Positions 48,816-60,434 are shown, counted from the stretch's first letter. The stretch: 64,000 bases of DNA from Acanthacorydalis orientalis (GCA_034766995.1 CM068321.1:14349026-14413025); one strand, 5' to 3'. Numbers and translations are program-made. The notes: generated by a model from the letters alone, not told the origin.

Positions 48816-49004
48816 ATGTGCGTGCGTGCATCTGCTGCTATTGCAAGCGGACAAACAGGCAAGCACGAAGTAGGCAAACAGGCTGGCAAGCAGACAGGGA
48901 AAAGAGGTCGTCGTTCCCATGATAAGATTTCAGACGAAGAAGTTGAATTAAGTAATTTCGATTTGTCCGTCAGCCAGGTCGAGATACAAGCAATCAGTCT
49001 AAAG
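48816..49004 (+). CDS. Candidate coding exon, 63 codons, phase 0 end
   Basis: ATG frame MCVRASAAIASGQTGKHEVG, then a Lys/Gly/Arg-rich basic stretch (GKRGRRS, about residues 28-34), then an acidic-to-polar segment KISDEEVELSNFDLSVSQVE and ISLK. It meets the possible donor AAG|GTGCGC at 49005. The frame stays open to 49133 if unspliced, but the rest is AT-rich and hydrophobic. The segment from GKRGRR to ISLK has good coding character. It could also begin at an acceptor inside (TCTGCTGCTATTGCAAG, ending 48847). The donor is weak at +4 to +6. Confidence 0.27.
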
Positions 49005-49009
49005 GTGCG

Positions 49010-49875
49010 CGGAATGCTTTATATACATCCTATCTACATATACGTATTCATTTGTGCTATTCGATTGATTATTTATTGTCGGCGTTACATTCTGAAACTA
49101 AATCATTTCCATTCTATTTCGGCAGAAAATTGAATGATTAAATTCTAAATTGAATTGAAGCGAATAAGACGAACGATGAAAACTGCATATATTTGGATGA
49201 TATACTCTAGCTTATGTCATTGTTAAATAAAAATTAAGTAACTTTTTTTCTTTATTCTTTTATTGTGATTAAAATTTACTTATGAATACTTAAAATCATA
49301 AATCAAAATTTATATTCAGAAAAGTATTTCCATTTTAAAAGTCATAATAAATGTATCTATGATAAATTAGCACGCTATTTGACATTGATTTTCTATATAT
49401 GTTTATACATCAATTTATTAAAACCACGTTGAGAAGTTTTCGATGAAAATAACATTTATATATATATATATATACACGCTTATTCTGATAATTTCTTTTT
49501 TAAACAGAATTACAAAAACTTTTTCCAATAACATAAATTAAAAAAAAACTTGATAAGTCTACAATATAATAAATATTATTATAAATTAGACTTAATAATA
49601 AATTACTTTATTCGTTAAATAATTTGAATTTCCGATGTAAATAACAAACATTTTATTTTTATAAAAATTCAAACTTCAAATATAACAAAAGTAAATTAAA
49701 AAGTATACAGAAAATTTTATTTCATACTAATAATATATATATATATATACGTATGTATTTGTTATTATTATTTATTTTAGAAATATTGAAGCACTTTATA
49801 CTGTTTTTATAATTACTACAAAATATAATTCAAATTTAGGAAGTTTTATTAAATAATCTAATATATAAATCACTT
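49010..49875. other. AT-rich non-coding stretch
   Basis: Short TA arrays at 49457-49474 and 49733-49750; no gene. Confidence 0.6.
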
Positions 49876-49880
49876 GTAGG

Positions 49881-49881
<1 letters not shown>

Positions 49882-49979
<98 letters not shown>

Positions 49980-49982
49980 TAT
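49882..49982. repeat. Interrupted (TA)n array
   Basis: Two TA runs separated by GTGCATA and ending TACACATATATATGCATA. The spacer and the end are near-complementary. Confidence 0.95.
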
Positions 49983-49984
49983 GC

Positions 49985-50333
49985 ATATTAAAATTTTTAG
50001 AATGGAATCAAAAATTAGTTTTTTGTTGGTATTCTTTTAAAAACAAAAAAAAATCATAAATTGCACGAAAAGTTTTTCTCTTCTATTAATAATAAATACA
50101 TCAGATAGTATTTACATACATTGTATGTACTATTTTCTTAAAAACGCAAAGTCTCTCAGCAGTATGGTGGGTTTTAAATTTTGTATATTGTGCAGTTGTT
50201 AAGCAAATAATAAGATAAAGAGCAAAATAATAAACACACCTTGTAATAATCAACAGACCGTGTATTTATTTTTCAAATTAAAAATTGAAAAATCTATTCA
50301 TTAAGCACACCAATCTTTTCTTCATCTATAAAC

Positions 50334-50335
<2 letters not shown>
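49985..50335. other. AT-rich non-coding stretch
   Basis: No gene seen. Confidence 0.6.

Positions 50336-50336
<1 letters not shown>

Positions 50337-50387
<51 letters not shown>
50337..50387. repeat. (TA)n array
   Basis: About 50 bases of TA. Confidence 0.95.
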
Positions 50388-50389
<2 letters not shown>

Positions 50390-50391
<2 letters not shown>

Positions 50392-50905
50392 TAATATTTA
50401 CAGCTACATTAAATATTAAAATAATAATATATAGTGCCTAAATATATCCATTTTTTTTAATTTTAAAGGAAAAATGAATTACTAAACTATCTGAAAAATG
50501 TCCTTTTATACATTTGTTTCTTTGCAGAGTTAATTATTGTAACAAAATTATGCTGGGTACACACAGCAACTAACTACAAACAAGAATTCAAATACGAAAT
50601 CAAACATTAAATGTGTATATAATAGCCTCACACAACCCCCATAACCTAATTTCACATCTAAAATAAACACTAAAGAACCTTACTATTAATACTTATTTTT
50701 TTATGAAAGAAAATATATAAATGGAACAATCAAAAAAGAAATATAAATTAGTACCTTTCATATATTCTTACGTAACATTTATATAAAAAACGAATTACTG
50801 GATTGACAAATATACATTTAGCAACATTTTGATAAAATGAAGTAAGTAAACGTTTGAATAGTGTTAATCTGTTAACAATAGCTTTCTATAACGTTTTAAC
50901 TTTAT
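50390..50905. other. AT-rich non-coding stretch
   Basis: No gene seen. Confidence 0.6.
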
Positions 50906-50907
50906 GT

Positions 50908-51019
<112 letters not shown>

Positions 51020-51385
51020 TCACTTACAAAAGAATTATTTATAGCAGTAAATGACAAGGTAGTAAAACAAAAATTAGTTGTCCATTAATTAAAATGCCAA
51101 CATAAAAATATAAATCTTTTATTCATGGCTTAACTGTAAGTTAGTAATTATAGCTCTTTTATTTAAACTTATTTTTAAATTACTAAATAATGGAGTAGTA
51201 TGCAAATGTATATTTAAAAAGATTGCAAAATTAAAATTTGATAAATTGCTTAATTCAAACATTATTTTTCTTTGACAATGTATAATGATAACAAAATATC
51301 AAACGTTATTTTTCTTTGAAGTACATATAGCGCGATTACAAATCAATATATTATTTTTATATTCTAAGACTTTAAATATTGTAAG
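51020..51385. other. AT-rich non-coding stretch
   Basis: No gene seen. Confidence 0.6.
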
Positions 51386-51386
51386 A

Positions 51387-51389
<3 letters not shown>

Positions 51390-51424
<35 letters not shown>
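51390..51424. repeat. (TA)n array
   Basis: About 35 bases of AT, 50 bases from the microexon candidate. Confidence 0.95.
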
Positions 51425-51426
<2 letters not shown>

Positions 51427-51475
51427 TCGTATAACACAAAATGAATAATTTCAATAAACTGTTATACTAACTCAC

Positions 51476-51513
51476 CACAGACCTGGCATTCATAATGCGG
51501 AAAAGCAACATAC
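51476..51513 (-). CDS. Candidate microexon encoding half a C2H2 zinc finger
   Basis: On the minus strand the acceptor ATAATTCTTTTTTTCAG (ending 51514) and the donor TGTG|GTGAGT (starting 51475) bound 38 bases. The single open frame (one base, 12 codons, one base) reads YVAFPHYECQVC and begins a Gly/Asp/Glu/Ala/Val codon (G..). H-Y-E-C-Q-V-C matches the first, Cys-x2-Cys half of a C2H2 zinc finger (Y-x-C-x2-C). The His pair would have to come from the next exon at lower coordinates, which I did not find. Both splice sites fit consensus very well, but the exon is tiny and unlinked, so chance cannot be excluded. Confidence 0.3.
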
Positions 51514-51519
51514 CTGAAA

Positions 51520-53075
51520 AAAAGAATTATTTAATATAACTTCTAATATTGTACATAGTTTGTAAAATTCAATAAACTATAATATAAAGTATGCATATAA
51601 ACAATATCGTTAATTGGATACCAATAACATGCTATTATTTTGAAAACTATCAATTATTCAAATCTACACAACAAATCGACATTTCTGTTAAAGTCGGAAA
51701 TAACAGATAGCTCATACATAAGCATCTAGATGAACATACAAACGTTTTATAGTAAAACAACCAATTAGGAATGACAAAATTTCTATCTGTATAACTATAC
51801 AAGCTCATTCTTTATTAATATTGTGTTATTTACCTACATGTCTAACTGTACATAGTTAAATTTCATGTTTACTGATTTTGTACATCGATAGTATAATACA
51901 TATGTGTTTCTGTGTATTTAATTTTCATGAAAGTTGGCAGAGTTTCAAGTGAAACTTGATGAAAGCTAAGGATGGTTGATAGTTAGCCTACTACTAATGG
52001 TAGTCATCTATAAACCATTTGTTAAATTAGCTTATATGCCAGTTTGACAAGGGTCATTTGCGTCATGCGCCACTATTTAAAATCATACTTTAGATTTGTT
52101 TGTCATATTATCATATAAATATCAATCGAAATCTAGACAAAACTACAAGTATTAAAATTCTACACAAATTTGGATTCTACTACAATTGATAAATTAATAG
52201 TAAACTCCTGCATTAAAATCAACCTTATTCTACAGTAACATATTTATATTTTAAAATATCCTAGGTAATAAATCAGATACACGGCTTTTGTATTCTAGTC
52301 ACTAGTCTAAGCACATAATACTTTATTTTCTGTACATATTAAGAAAAAAATTAGAACCGCTTCTAAGAAAATAAATATGAATTGATTTTGTTATTTTATG
52401 AATACAATTTTAATGGCATTATTCGTAATAAAATGTTACAGGCAATGAAAACTTTCAACCCACACAATGATTGTATTCAAAACTTAATCTTTCATTTATT
52501 CGACTCGATTAAAATCTAATTAAATATCCAAATATACGTTGTAAATATATAAACTTCATATAATTGTTACTGTATAACACTAAAATTGTCTAAATAATGT
52601 TCTGAAATTTTCTGTAAATTTTAAATTAATTCATGTTCAGTTTTTTTATCTCTGGAATTAATATGTCCATTTATAAAAATTATGGCACTTTTAAACAGGT
52701 TTTACTGCTTTTAATTTTCTTCTAGAGTTTTAGCCAAATTTATAGACGCTCGGTAAATTTTATTACGTTTCATGTTTGCATAAAGTGCTTGTGAATTTTT
52801 GTTTTAGTGCCTGTTGAAGTGAAACTGATGATATATGTAACATCTTCGCTAGTTACGCTCAACTGGAAACCTGCTACTTTGTCGACTATAATCTATTACA
52901 TCTAATGGGTTTCCCTGTAATATACATTTAAGTATTATTTTACATTAATTAGTATAACTAGAGAATTATATTATATTATCATTGTACGTGTACGTTGAAA
53001 TTGTATGTTTTCTTGAAACGAAAAGAAGCGGCATAAAAGTTTATAATTAAAAATTTCATATTCGTCTCAGATACG
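51520..53075. other. AT-rich stretch, partly unique
   Basis: No supported gene. 51700-52080 and 52730-53040 contain longer non-repetitive segments with scattered CpG. Confidence 0.5.

Positions 53076-53078
<3 letters not shown>

Positions 53079-53120
<42 letters not shown>
53079..53120. repeat. (TA)n array
   Basis: About 42 bases of AT. Confidence 0.95.
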
Positions 53121-53124
<4 letters not shown>

Positions 53125-53439
53125 TCTGTAGATATGTAAAAAAAGTTGCTAGTTGCTATTTAATTTCCATAAAAAATACATCACTTTAAACAGTTCATGT
53201 TAAACGAACAAAAATGATAAAACGATAATGGAAATTTTCACAATCATGTACAAACCAACTGAGTGCTGTAAAAACATTGATAGAGGAGTTGTTATTTCAC
53301 ATGAAAATACACACACAAAATATACGCACGCACATACGGCCACTGTTAACGACAGCAATACAACACAAATATTACTGTATTGTTCTATTGTATTTACGTT
53401 CCAGACTCATATATTCTCTATTCGAAAACTTAGTGTGTG

Positions 53440-53440
<1 letters not shown>

Positions 53441-53511
<71 letters not shown>
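53441..53511. repeat. (TG)(TA)n array
   Basis: GTGTGTGGG followed by about 70 bases of TA. Confidence 0.95.
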
Positions 53512-53514
<3 letters not shown>

Positions 53515-55950
53515 GAATATCTATTTATAACAATTTCCAATCAAATACAGTAGATGTATATATAAAACTGTAACAAAATATAATACAGAATATATTCGAA
53601 TATTCAAAACAAATCCATAGATTTATTATTTTGCGAAATGAAATTAATATCTGTAATGCGAAGAGGTGATCATTTCAAAATATCTCCCTGTGGATTCAAA
53701 TATTCCATAAATGCCATTTTCAGGTTTATTCTACATTGAAAATATTTCAATTCGAATATCTTTCAAGTTAGTAAAAGATAATAGTTTACATTAAACAAAC
53801 GACTCTAAATCTTTATTCAGATAATTATGGAATAATATTACTATAAAATCTCAATAATTGTCCTAAATCACTATTCTCTTAATAAAAAATATTTTGAAAA
53901 ATTGAACATAAATTATAATCAGTCGTATCTTTCAGAAAAGTCTCGACTGTTTGTAATTATTTATCATGATAAGAACACATAAAGTTGTAAGCTACAGAAT
54001 CAAAACAAAATTTAAAATAAACGAAAATTAAAATTTACACGATTGTAATTTATTTTTTATTGAAATATACAGTTGAGTGTCTAAAAATATTTAAAAAAAA
54101 CACACACAATATGATTGACGACGAACAATAAAAATTTCAACATTTAATAAAAACCAAATATCGTAATTTTTTTAAATAAACATCAATTATTCTGTCAAAC
54201 ACAAAGTATTGTATATAAATATTTACACAACTATTGTAAACTTGAAGTTTTCCAAGCATATTTTTATTTATTTTGTTGACATATCTTTTTATTATTTACA
54301 AACGTCTTTTTGTAACGTCCAGCACAGACAATACGAAATATCAAAACAGTTTTCTTTTATATTTTGATCAAAAATTCTAAGCAAGACATGTTTATCTCAC
54401 TTTTTATAAAACATCTTAACTGTATTATTTTTCTAATTAAAGTTAGTATAACAAATAGTTACTATAACGAGTAGATATTATCATTCAATTTATTTTATAA
54501 ATATTAATTAACACTTCAAAGTCAGTTGTATATATGTGTTTTAGTAACAAGATAAGACACAATTCGATAACATTACTATTATATTCACAATAAATCGTAT
54601 TTCATTCATTTTTTCATTTCTGATATTTTTTTCATATTTTCCTGACATCAATAATATTTCAGTTATCAATTGCTACAAGTAATTCTTTTCAATTAGAAAA
54701 GGTTTATACAATTAACTTTTGATAATATTAATAACACAAACTATTTTTAAATGTTAAATATTCAGTTTTTTGTTAAAATCATGAATTTAATTATGATTTT
54801 AACGAACATTTCCATCTCCAAAAATAACTGTTTATAAATATTCTACAAAAGAATACAATACAAAAATTTTATGAATTTTATTTGATATATTGATCAATTT
54901 ATCAATAGATAATAGTTTTATCAAGAAAATATGAACAAATACACACACACACACACGGTATATATACGTATCTGTGTATGTACTTTTCTACTTAAATCCC
55001 TTTTAATGAAATTAAATTGTTTATTTAAAAAGTTTCTCCTGCATAAAGATATACAAATTCGTCTAGTAATAATAACTATTATAGACAGTCTGTACATTAT
55101 TACACAGTTCAATTATTAGACAGACAGTTGACATTTAATTGGTCGTTATGGTATTTACTGAATGATTCACTGTGTAATTTAATGGCACAATTAAACACAG
55201 AGTTTTCAGCTTATTAATGTAAAGAGATTAGTGACTGCTCTACATATAAACTGCATTTATAGACCTATTTTCTTAGTGTCGTAAATAATGATCAGGATTT
55301 AACTATATGTTTTTAAATCAAACCTTTTTTATTCAAATCGAAAATTAATGTAAAAGTTGCGTTTAATTACTATTTTCTATACATTAAAGTAATTTGAAAT
55401 ATCGAATGTTATCTTTATTAATATTCAGAAAAAGTTTTTTACATAAAATGTACTAGACACAAAAGTTAGTAATATTCCAACATTTCATAATTCTAGTTCA
55501 GTTTTCTCAAAAGTATTTTAGAGAAAATAATCACTTTAAAGATATTACCATTTAAATAGAAACTTTATTGAAACTGAAAAATAAATACACTGCAGAGATA
55601 AAATAATTTTTTTATCTACAATTATTTGGGAAGATTAAAATTCTTTTAATATGAATCCAATTAATTTAATGCAAATACAAATTTTGATTTGCTTTACCTT
55701 ATTTCAATGTTATGAGGGTCTTTACCTGGCAAATATTACATTGTTTATAAAAAATAAAAATTTCATGTTTTGAGAACATGGATCAATAATTTCTACCCAA
55801 ATATAATATTTCTTTTACTAAATATACAACTCAAATCTAAACAATATATTTTTTCAAAAAAATACAATTTAATTTAATATCTTGATCTAAATATACAAAA
55901 TACTGGTGTTTATTAGCACTAAATTATTTGTCAAGTACTGCACTATTAGA
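53515..55950. other. AT-rich stretch without TA arrays
   Basis: About 2.4 kb with no gene supported. Contains the perfect hairpin GTTAAAATCAT-10-ATGATTTTAAC (54772-54803). A unique-looking segment at 55120-55270 (GACAGTTGAC, TGTGTAATTTAATGGC, CACAATTAAACACA) may be a homeodomain-type enhancer. CA repeats at 54941-54956. Confidence 0.5.
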
Positions 55951-55955
55951 TAGTA

Positions 55956-56168
55956 ATGCACGGAACTATTAGATATATAATGGTTAACAAAACTATTCGT
56001 GCCCATTATTTTTGTGTACGTATGAGTGAAGCCGTTGATTATTTTAAAAAGGAAAACAGCTTCAAATATATCGATCATGTTATAAAAATATGGATTTTAT
56101 ACAACACTTCACATTTAGAAAACACATCTTTCAAAAGTTCTAATATCGATATTGTCGAAAAACTATAA
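55956..56168 (+). CDS. Isolated 70-codon ORF
   Basis: A real ATG opens MHGTIRYIMVNKTIRAHYFC..., with segments VRMSEAVDYFKKENSFKY and NIDIVEKL before TAA at 56166-56168. Charged residues are evenly spread and wobble bases vary, unlike the Ile/Tyr-only frames made by TA arrays. An in-frame stop lies three codons upstream. No promoter, splice site or recognised family. Possibly a relic of a coding sequence or mobile element. Confidence 0.17.
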   Translation: MHGTIRYIMVNKTIRAHYFCVRMSEAVDYFKKENSFKYIDHVIKIWILYNTSHLENTSFKSSNIDIVEKL

Positions 56169-56169
56169 A

Positions 56170-56740
56170 AAAAATTAACAGTAAACTGAAACAAATATCA
56201 ATAATAAGTAAGAAAAAGTGTAAAATAAATTTCTATTTCAATTGCTGAAATATTTTTAAATAAAATGTACTACAAAATTTTAATTCTGATTTCATTAAAG
56301 ATGTATTTAGATAAAAACGTCAACATATTCAACCATTACACGCATCAAATGATTCGATTCCTATGTTTATATTGGAAACATAACAATCTGTATTTATACC
56401 CTGAAATGAATAATTCAGTTCAATGAGCAGAGTCTAAGTTTTCTGTTTATTGAACTGTGAGTACATTATATTAATATTTATATAAATAAATATGACAGAA
56501 AAATAATTTACATATATATTTCAAGAATGCTCTACATATTCGTTTCATAGAAATCTTATAAAATGAACAAGAAAATTTAGACGCCATAAGATTTAAATTT
56601 GCCCAAGTTTAAATGGTTAAGGTATTTCTAAATTAAGTTCAAAAGTACAAATTTCTAATATTATCAACTTTACATACGATTCATTCGTTTAAAGTTAACG
56701 TTGATATCTATTACACGTTTCATATATAAACATACAATTT
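56170..56740. other. AT-rich non-coding stretch
   Basis: No gene seen. Confidence 0.6.
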
Positions 56741-56744
56741 TAAT

Positions 56745-56960
56745 CATCAGTCCACAGTATTTCGAATATGATAACGTGTTAAGAAATAATATAACAGTAG
56801 GAGCTGTCATTTAAACATAACTGCATTGATAATGAAGTTACAAAGGGTCATAATAGCAATAATATATAGAAACGAGAATGTATGATGGAGTCAACGGTAG
56901 TAAAGGTACATAAAGTAATATTATTACATTGCAGGCGATGTTATTTATTCATTAAGGCGC
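56745..56960. promoter_or_regulatory. Possible conserved non-coding element
   Basis: Unique sequence with AAGGGTCA and AAGGTACA nuclear-receptor-type half sites (about 56840-56910) and CATTGATAATG. No frame. Weak, motif-based call. Confidence 0.18.
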
Positions 56961-56976
56961 TAAAATGTCTTTTCAG

Positions 56977-57075
56977 ACCTCCGTATATCACACCCAGGTG
57001 CCCAGTGTGGTTCATGGTTCTGTACAGTTACGCGAAACATTAAGATTTACAATTTCACTTAGGTTCATATCGTAG
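56977..57075 (+). CDS. Candidate exon after strong acceptor
   Basis: GCTAAAATGTCTTTTCAG ends at 56976. The frame TSVYHTQVPSVVHGSVQLRE and onward is open for 32 codons to TAG at 57073-57075. GC is clearly higher over the first 70 bases than in flanking DNA. It may end earlier at ACCCAG|GTGCCC (a 21-base microexon) or be a terminal exon. No family recognised. Confidence 0.2.
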   Translation, partial: TSVYHTQVPSVVHGSVQLRETLRFTISLRFIS

Positions 57076-57129
57076 GAAACGGTTAAGATATTGTATAATG
57101 AACTATATTCGCTGTGTAATGGCAGGACT

Positions 57130-58485
57130 GAATGTTAAAACAAATAATAAATATTTGGTTTACTTCTAAACAAAAAAGCAAGCAGAAAAACGATGAAAAT
57201 AATTTAAATACGTAAATAAAATGTTCGCAAAATGAATAAGATTATTTAGTTATATTTTTCGGCTACTGTTTTATATTTAAAACGCTTGTTTAGATTTCAG
57301 TCCTAATTACTCTTCTATAATTATTCTACAATCTTATTTTTAAAAATAAAACTTTGAAAAAAGGTTCTAAGCAAAAGAGTAAATTTCTTTTATTATATTA
57401 CTTTAGAAAATATTTCATATTACAAGAAAAAATAATAAAAGTAATCAAATGTTTGTAGAAAATCTCAAAAATTAAATTTGGGAAAATATTATTTCCAAAA
57501 ATACGTTTCTCACAATGTAAATATCCGTTCCAAAGCTTTTTTCTTTAAAGAACAACATATTGTAGTAAACTAGTATTTTAATTACTTCAGGTCATCTTAG
57601 TATTTATAATTTTATACTGACTCTTACCATAAATCAGTCAGTCTACCTCTGATTTATTGCAAATTCGACCTTTTTTAATTCAGAACGTCATTATAATTTC
57701 AAACTTTTCTATGATGAAGAAGTATACTTTTCAAAACAATCATAATGTTATAAAATATAAAAAAAATAAAACAAAAATAAAAAAAAACTAAACCATACAA
57801 ATTCTATAATTTAAACTTCTTGTTTAATGTAATTTATTATTATTTTATAACACATATCATAAAAAAAATGCTCTTTTTTATTTCTAGTTATATATTTTTT
57901 CATATTTCTAATACGTGCAAGTAGGTTCATGTTTCGAAGAAAATTTTCTGTTAGGGTGTAACTCACTATTAAGACGGAAGTTAATGGAAAAATAGGGTTC
58001 TAGATACTAATATATCTTACAAAATGCATCCCCTTCGTAGCGCAGGTGTTTATAGAAATATATAAGTATGTATATGTATATACATATATATATATATACA
58101 CACACACATATATACATATACGTATTAAATTATCAGAAACGTCATTTCAGTGTAGTAATGTTTATAATTCAAAACACAAGTTTAATACAAAAATCTTTGT
58201 TGTTAATCGTTGAAAAGAGTGTAACTATTATATTTCCAACGCAATAAAATAACAAATAATGTACTAAATAAAACTGTATTTGTGAATATATAATGCTAGC
58301 TAATTATGAAGTTTAATATAAAATATTATTAGTAGTTAGAAACTGTTTTCATAATTAGAAGTGATATTCCTGTCTTAAGTAACTGCTAAATAAAATCGCT
58401 ATATCGATAAATGTGTGTATGAGCACGTACCTATATGAGTGTTTGGAGAGAGAAAAACGTGTATGTGTATTTATATAAATGAATA
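57130..58485. other. AT-rich non-coding stretch
   Basis: A mixed TA/CA/TGTA patch lies at 58062-58125. No gene seen. Confidence 0.55.
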
Positions 58486-58489
58486 TTAT

Positions 58490-58800
58490 ATTTCACAGGT
58501 CATCACAAAACAATTAATTAAGAAACATTCACGAGATAATTTTATGAGCAACGCTAATTACTGTTTGAATAATTTTTGCTTATTTCTCGTTTGAACAAGC
58601 AGCAATGGGAAATTAATTCATTTTTAATTTTTGAGAGTTTTAAAATTTTGCCTCATTTGTTCCCTAATTAATAATTTAAATATATCTATCGTCATACATT
58701 TTTGCAGTATTTCATTTAGGTGTCTGTATCGAAATAATTAATGCGTTTGAGTATTGCAAACGAGAACGTTTTTTTTTTAATAATGAAGTTTTCTGAACGA
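58490..58800. promoter_or_regulatory. Candidate enhancer with clustered TAAT sites
   Basis: Within 310 bases of unique sequence there are at least five ATTAATT/TAATTA-type words (AATTAATTAAG, GCTAATTACTG, AAATTAATTC, CCTAATTAATAA, ATAATTAATGCG) mixed with CpG-bearing words and GCAGCAATGG. TAAT clusters in unique DNA are usual in homeodomain-bound enhancers, but AT richness inflates their number. Confidence 0.27.
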
Positions 58801-58905
58801 CTTCCGGTAATTAGTAATTTGTTAACATATACACAAACATATTTTTTGTGTATCACTTAACGACTATTCCGTGAAAATTTATGCAAACAAATTATGTACC
58901 TACAT

Positions 58906-58909
<4 letters not shown>

Positions 58910-58944
<35 letters not shown>

Positions 58945-58945
58945 G

Positions 58946-58990
<45 letters not shown>
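58910..58990. repeat. Interrupted (TA)n array
   Basis: Two TA runs joined by AATATATGTATAA. Confidence 0.95.
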
Positions 58991-58991
<1 letters not shown>

Positions 58992-58994
<3 letters not shown>

Positions 58995-59288
58995 TGGAAC
59001 CTATAACAAGACATTCAAACACAGACCAACAGTCAAGAAATAAACGTAGAGTGCAGTCAAGAGTTTCATTTGTTTAGATATATTAGACTTATTATTTGTT
59101 CTATATTATATATATATATATTAGACGTAGTATATGTTTAGTATGAAAAACACAATACTCATGTAAATATCTATTACGACTTATTCTAGAGTACCCAATT
59201 ATTTATAAGAGACACATGTTCAACAGTATTTCCAAAAATAATTTATAAGTGTGTTTAAACGGTTGAGAAACACCCTTCCTCATACATA
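58992..59288. other. AT-rich non-coding stretch
   Basis: A short TA run lies at 59107-59121; no gene. Confidence 0.6.
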
Positions 59289-59290
<2 letters not shown>

Positions 59291-59348
<58 letters not shown>

Positions 59349-59358
59349 TATATATATA
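59291..59358. repeat. (TA)n array
   Basis: TA run with one TAATATTA interruption near the end. Confidence 0.95.
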
Positions 59359-59359
59359 A

Positions 59360-60055
59360 CGGTAATTAACAGTAAAACTTAACATCAACTAAAATACATA
59401 AATAATTAACAAACCAATAAGTAAACTACAATTTTCAGGTTAATCAACATTTCCGAAAGTATCTGTTAGATTGTTATCCTTAAAGCGACAATAATAATTA
59501 ACCAATAACTTCAAGTATTGTTTTTTTACGTTGCAATAATATCTAAAAAAATGTATCATTCTTATAAAAGAATCAGAGCATTTCAAAGAATTACTAACGC
59601 AATATTTGCAATACTGTTTTGAAAAATTTCAGTACCAAAATATGTGCATTGATTCAAAGTGAATATATTTCAGATGGTATATTTTAAAAGAATTACAATT
59701 TAATGACATTCCAAAAACTGAAGAAAATCCCTTTTTGTAACGCTGTATGATCTTAATAAATATGTGAATATTTCTGTATATATGCACAAGCTTAAATTTA
59801 CTTTCATGTATAAATTCATCAACATAAAAAAACCACCAATAATACAGCGGTACATGTTAGAAAAAAAATGAACACGTTAACTGTTATATATTACACAATA
59901 TTAACAATCCTTTAGGACAAATATGAATGCACCGTTTTTATATTAACATACAATTTCCTATTAAATGTATGTACCGCGTCTGCGGCATTAATGTTTTAGT
60001 ATTTTTCAACATAAATATGACAGGTATATTATACACTATAACAATTCAAAACGAA
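59360..60055. other. AT-rich non-coding stretch
   Basis: No gene seen. Confidence 0.6.
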
Positions 60056-60059
60056 AAAC

Positions 60060-60371
60060 AAAGTAAATGATTTCATTTGATTGGTCACGCAGTTCGTATC
60101 CGACGAATCCGCTTAACGGCAACACGTCACGTGATGACGCGTGACACCTGAGCGTATGTCACGTGACACACATACTCGTTGCGGCAGTAAATCCCGTGGG
60201 AGGTTTACTTTCGCTATGGTATCTACCTGCAAAAAGTAAATAGAGCCATATCTATACCATAGCCATATGTATGAGCTATAGACGACGTTGTATTTGACAA
60301 GAGCTCTCACACGGTACACGCGTTCGTAAAAAAAGTGTATTTGTGTGTGTACAGCGGTGTCGCAGTGAATT
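60060..60371 (+). promoter_or_regulatory. CpG-rich promoter with CACGTG palindromes
   Basis: Carries GTCACGTGATGACGCGTGAC (60126-60145) and the perfect palindrome TGTCACGTGACA (60157-60168), which contains GTCACGTGAC. That ten-base word is the core of the CLEAR/M-box type site bound by MITF/TFE-family bHLH-Zip factors and also fits USF or Max. Downstream, GCTATGGTAT and ATACCATAGC (60213-60222, 60254-60263) form a perfect 10-base inverted repeat. No TATA box. The island ends at the ATG at 60372, so transcription to the right is the natural reading. Confidence 0.6.
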
Positions 60372-60434
60372 ATGGCTCATGTCAATAATGATAAATTTAT
60401 GTCTTGGTCGTCATTGCAACGTACGAAGGGTGAA
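60372..60434 (+). CDS. First coding exon of an unidentified gene
   Basis: GAATTATGG start (G at +4, G at -5) directly below the E-box promoter. 21 codons, MAHVNNDKFMSWSSLQRTKG and Glu, end at GGTGAA|GTAAGTG, a near-ideal 5' splice site in phase 0. If unspliced the frame would continue MAHV...VSEDPPYC to a stop near 60494. Promoter motifs, start context, codon mix and donor agree, so this is the best-supported exon in the window. No family recognised from the N-terminus. GTCACGTGAC sites upstream would fit a lysosome, V-ATPase or growth-related gene, but that is a guess. Confidence 0.45.

Noticed and set aside
60113..60319. 68-codon minus frame in the 60 kb promoter
   Set aside because: Antisense to a better-supported + strand promoter, with no minus-strand start or splice evidence.
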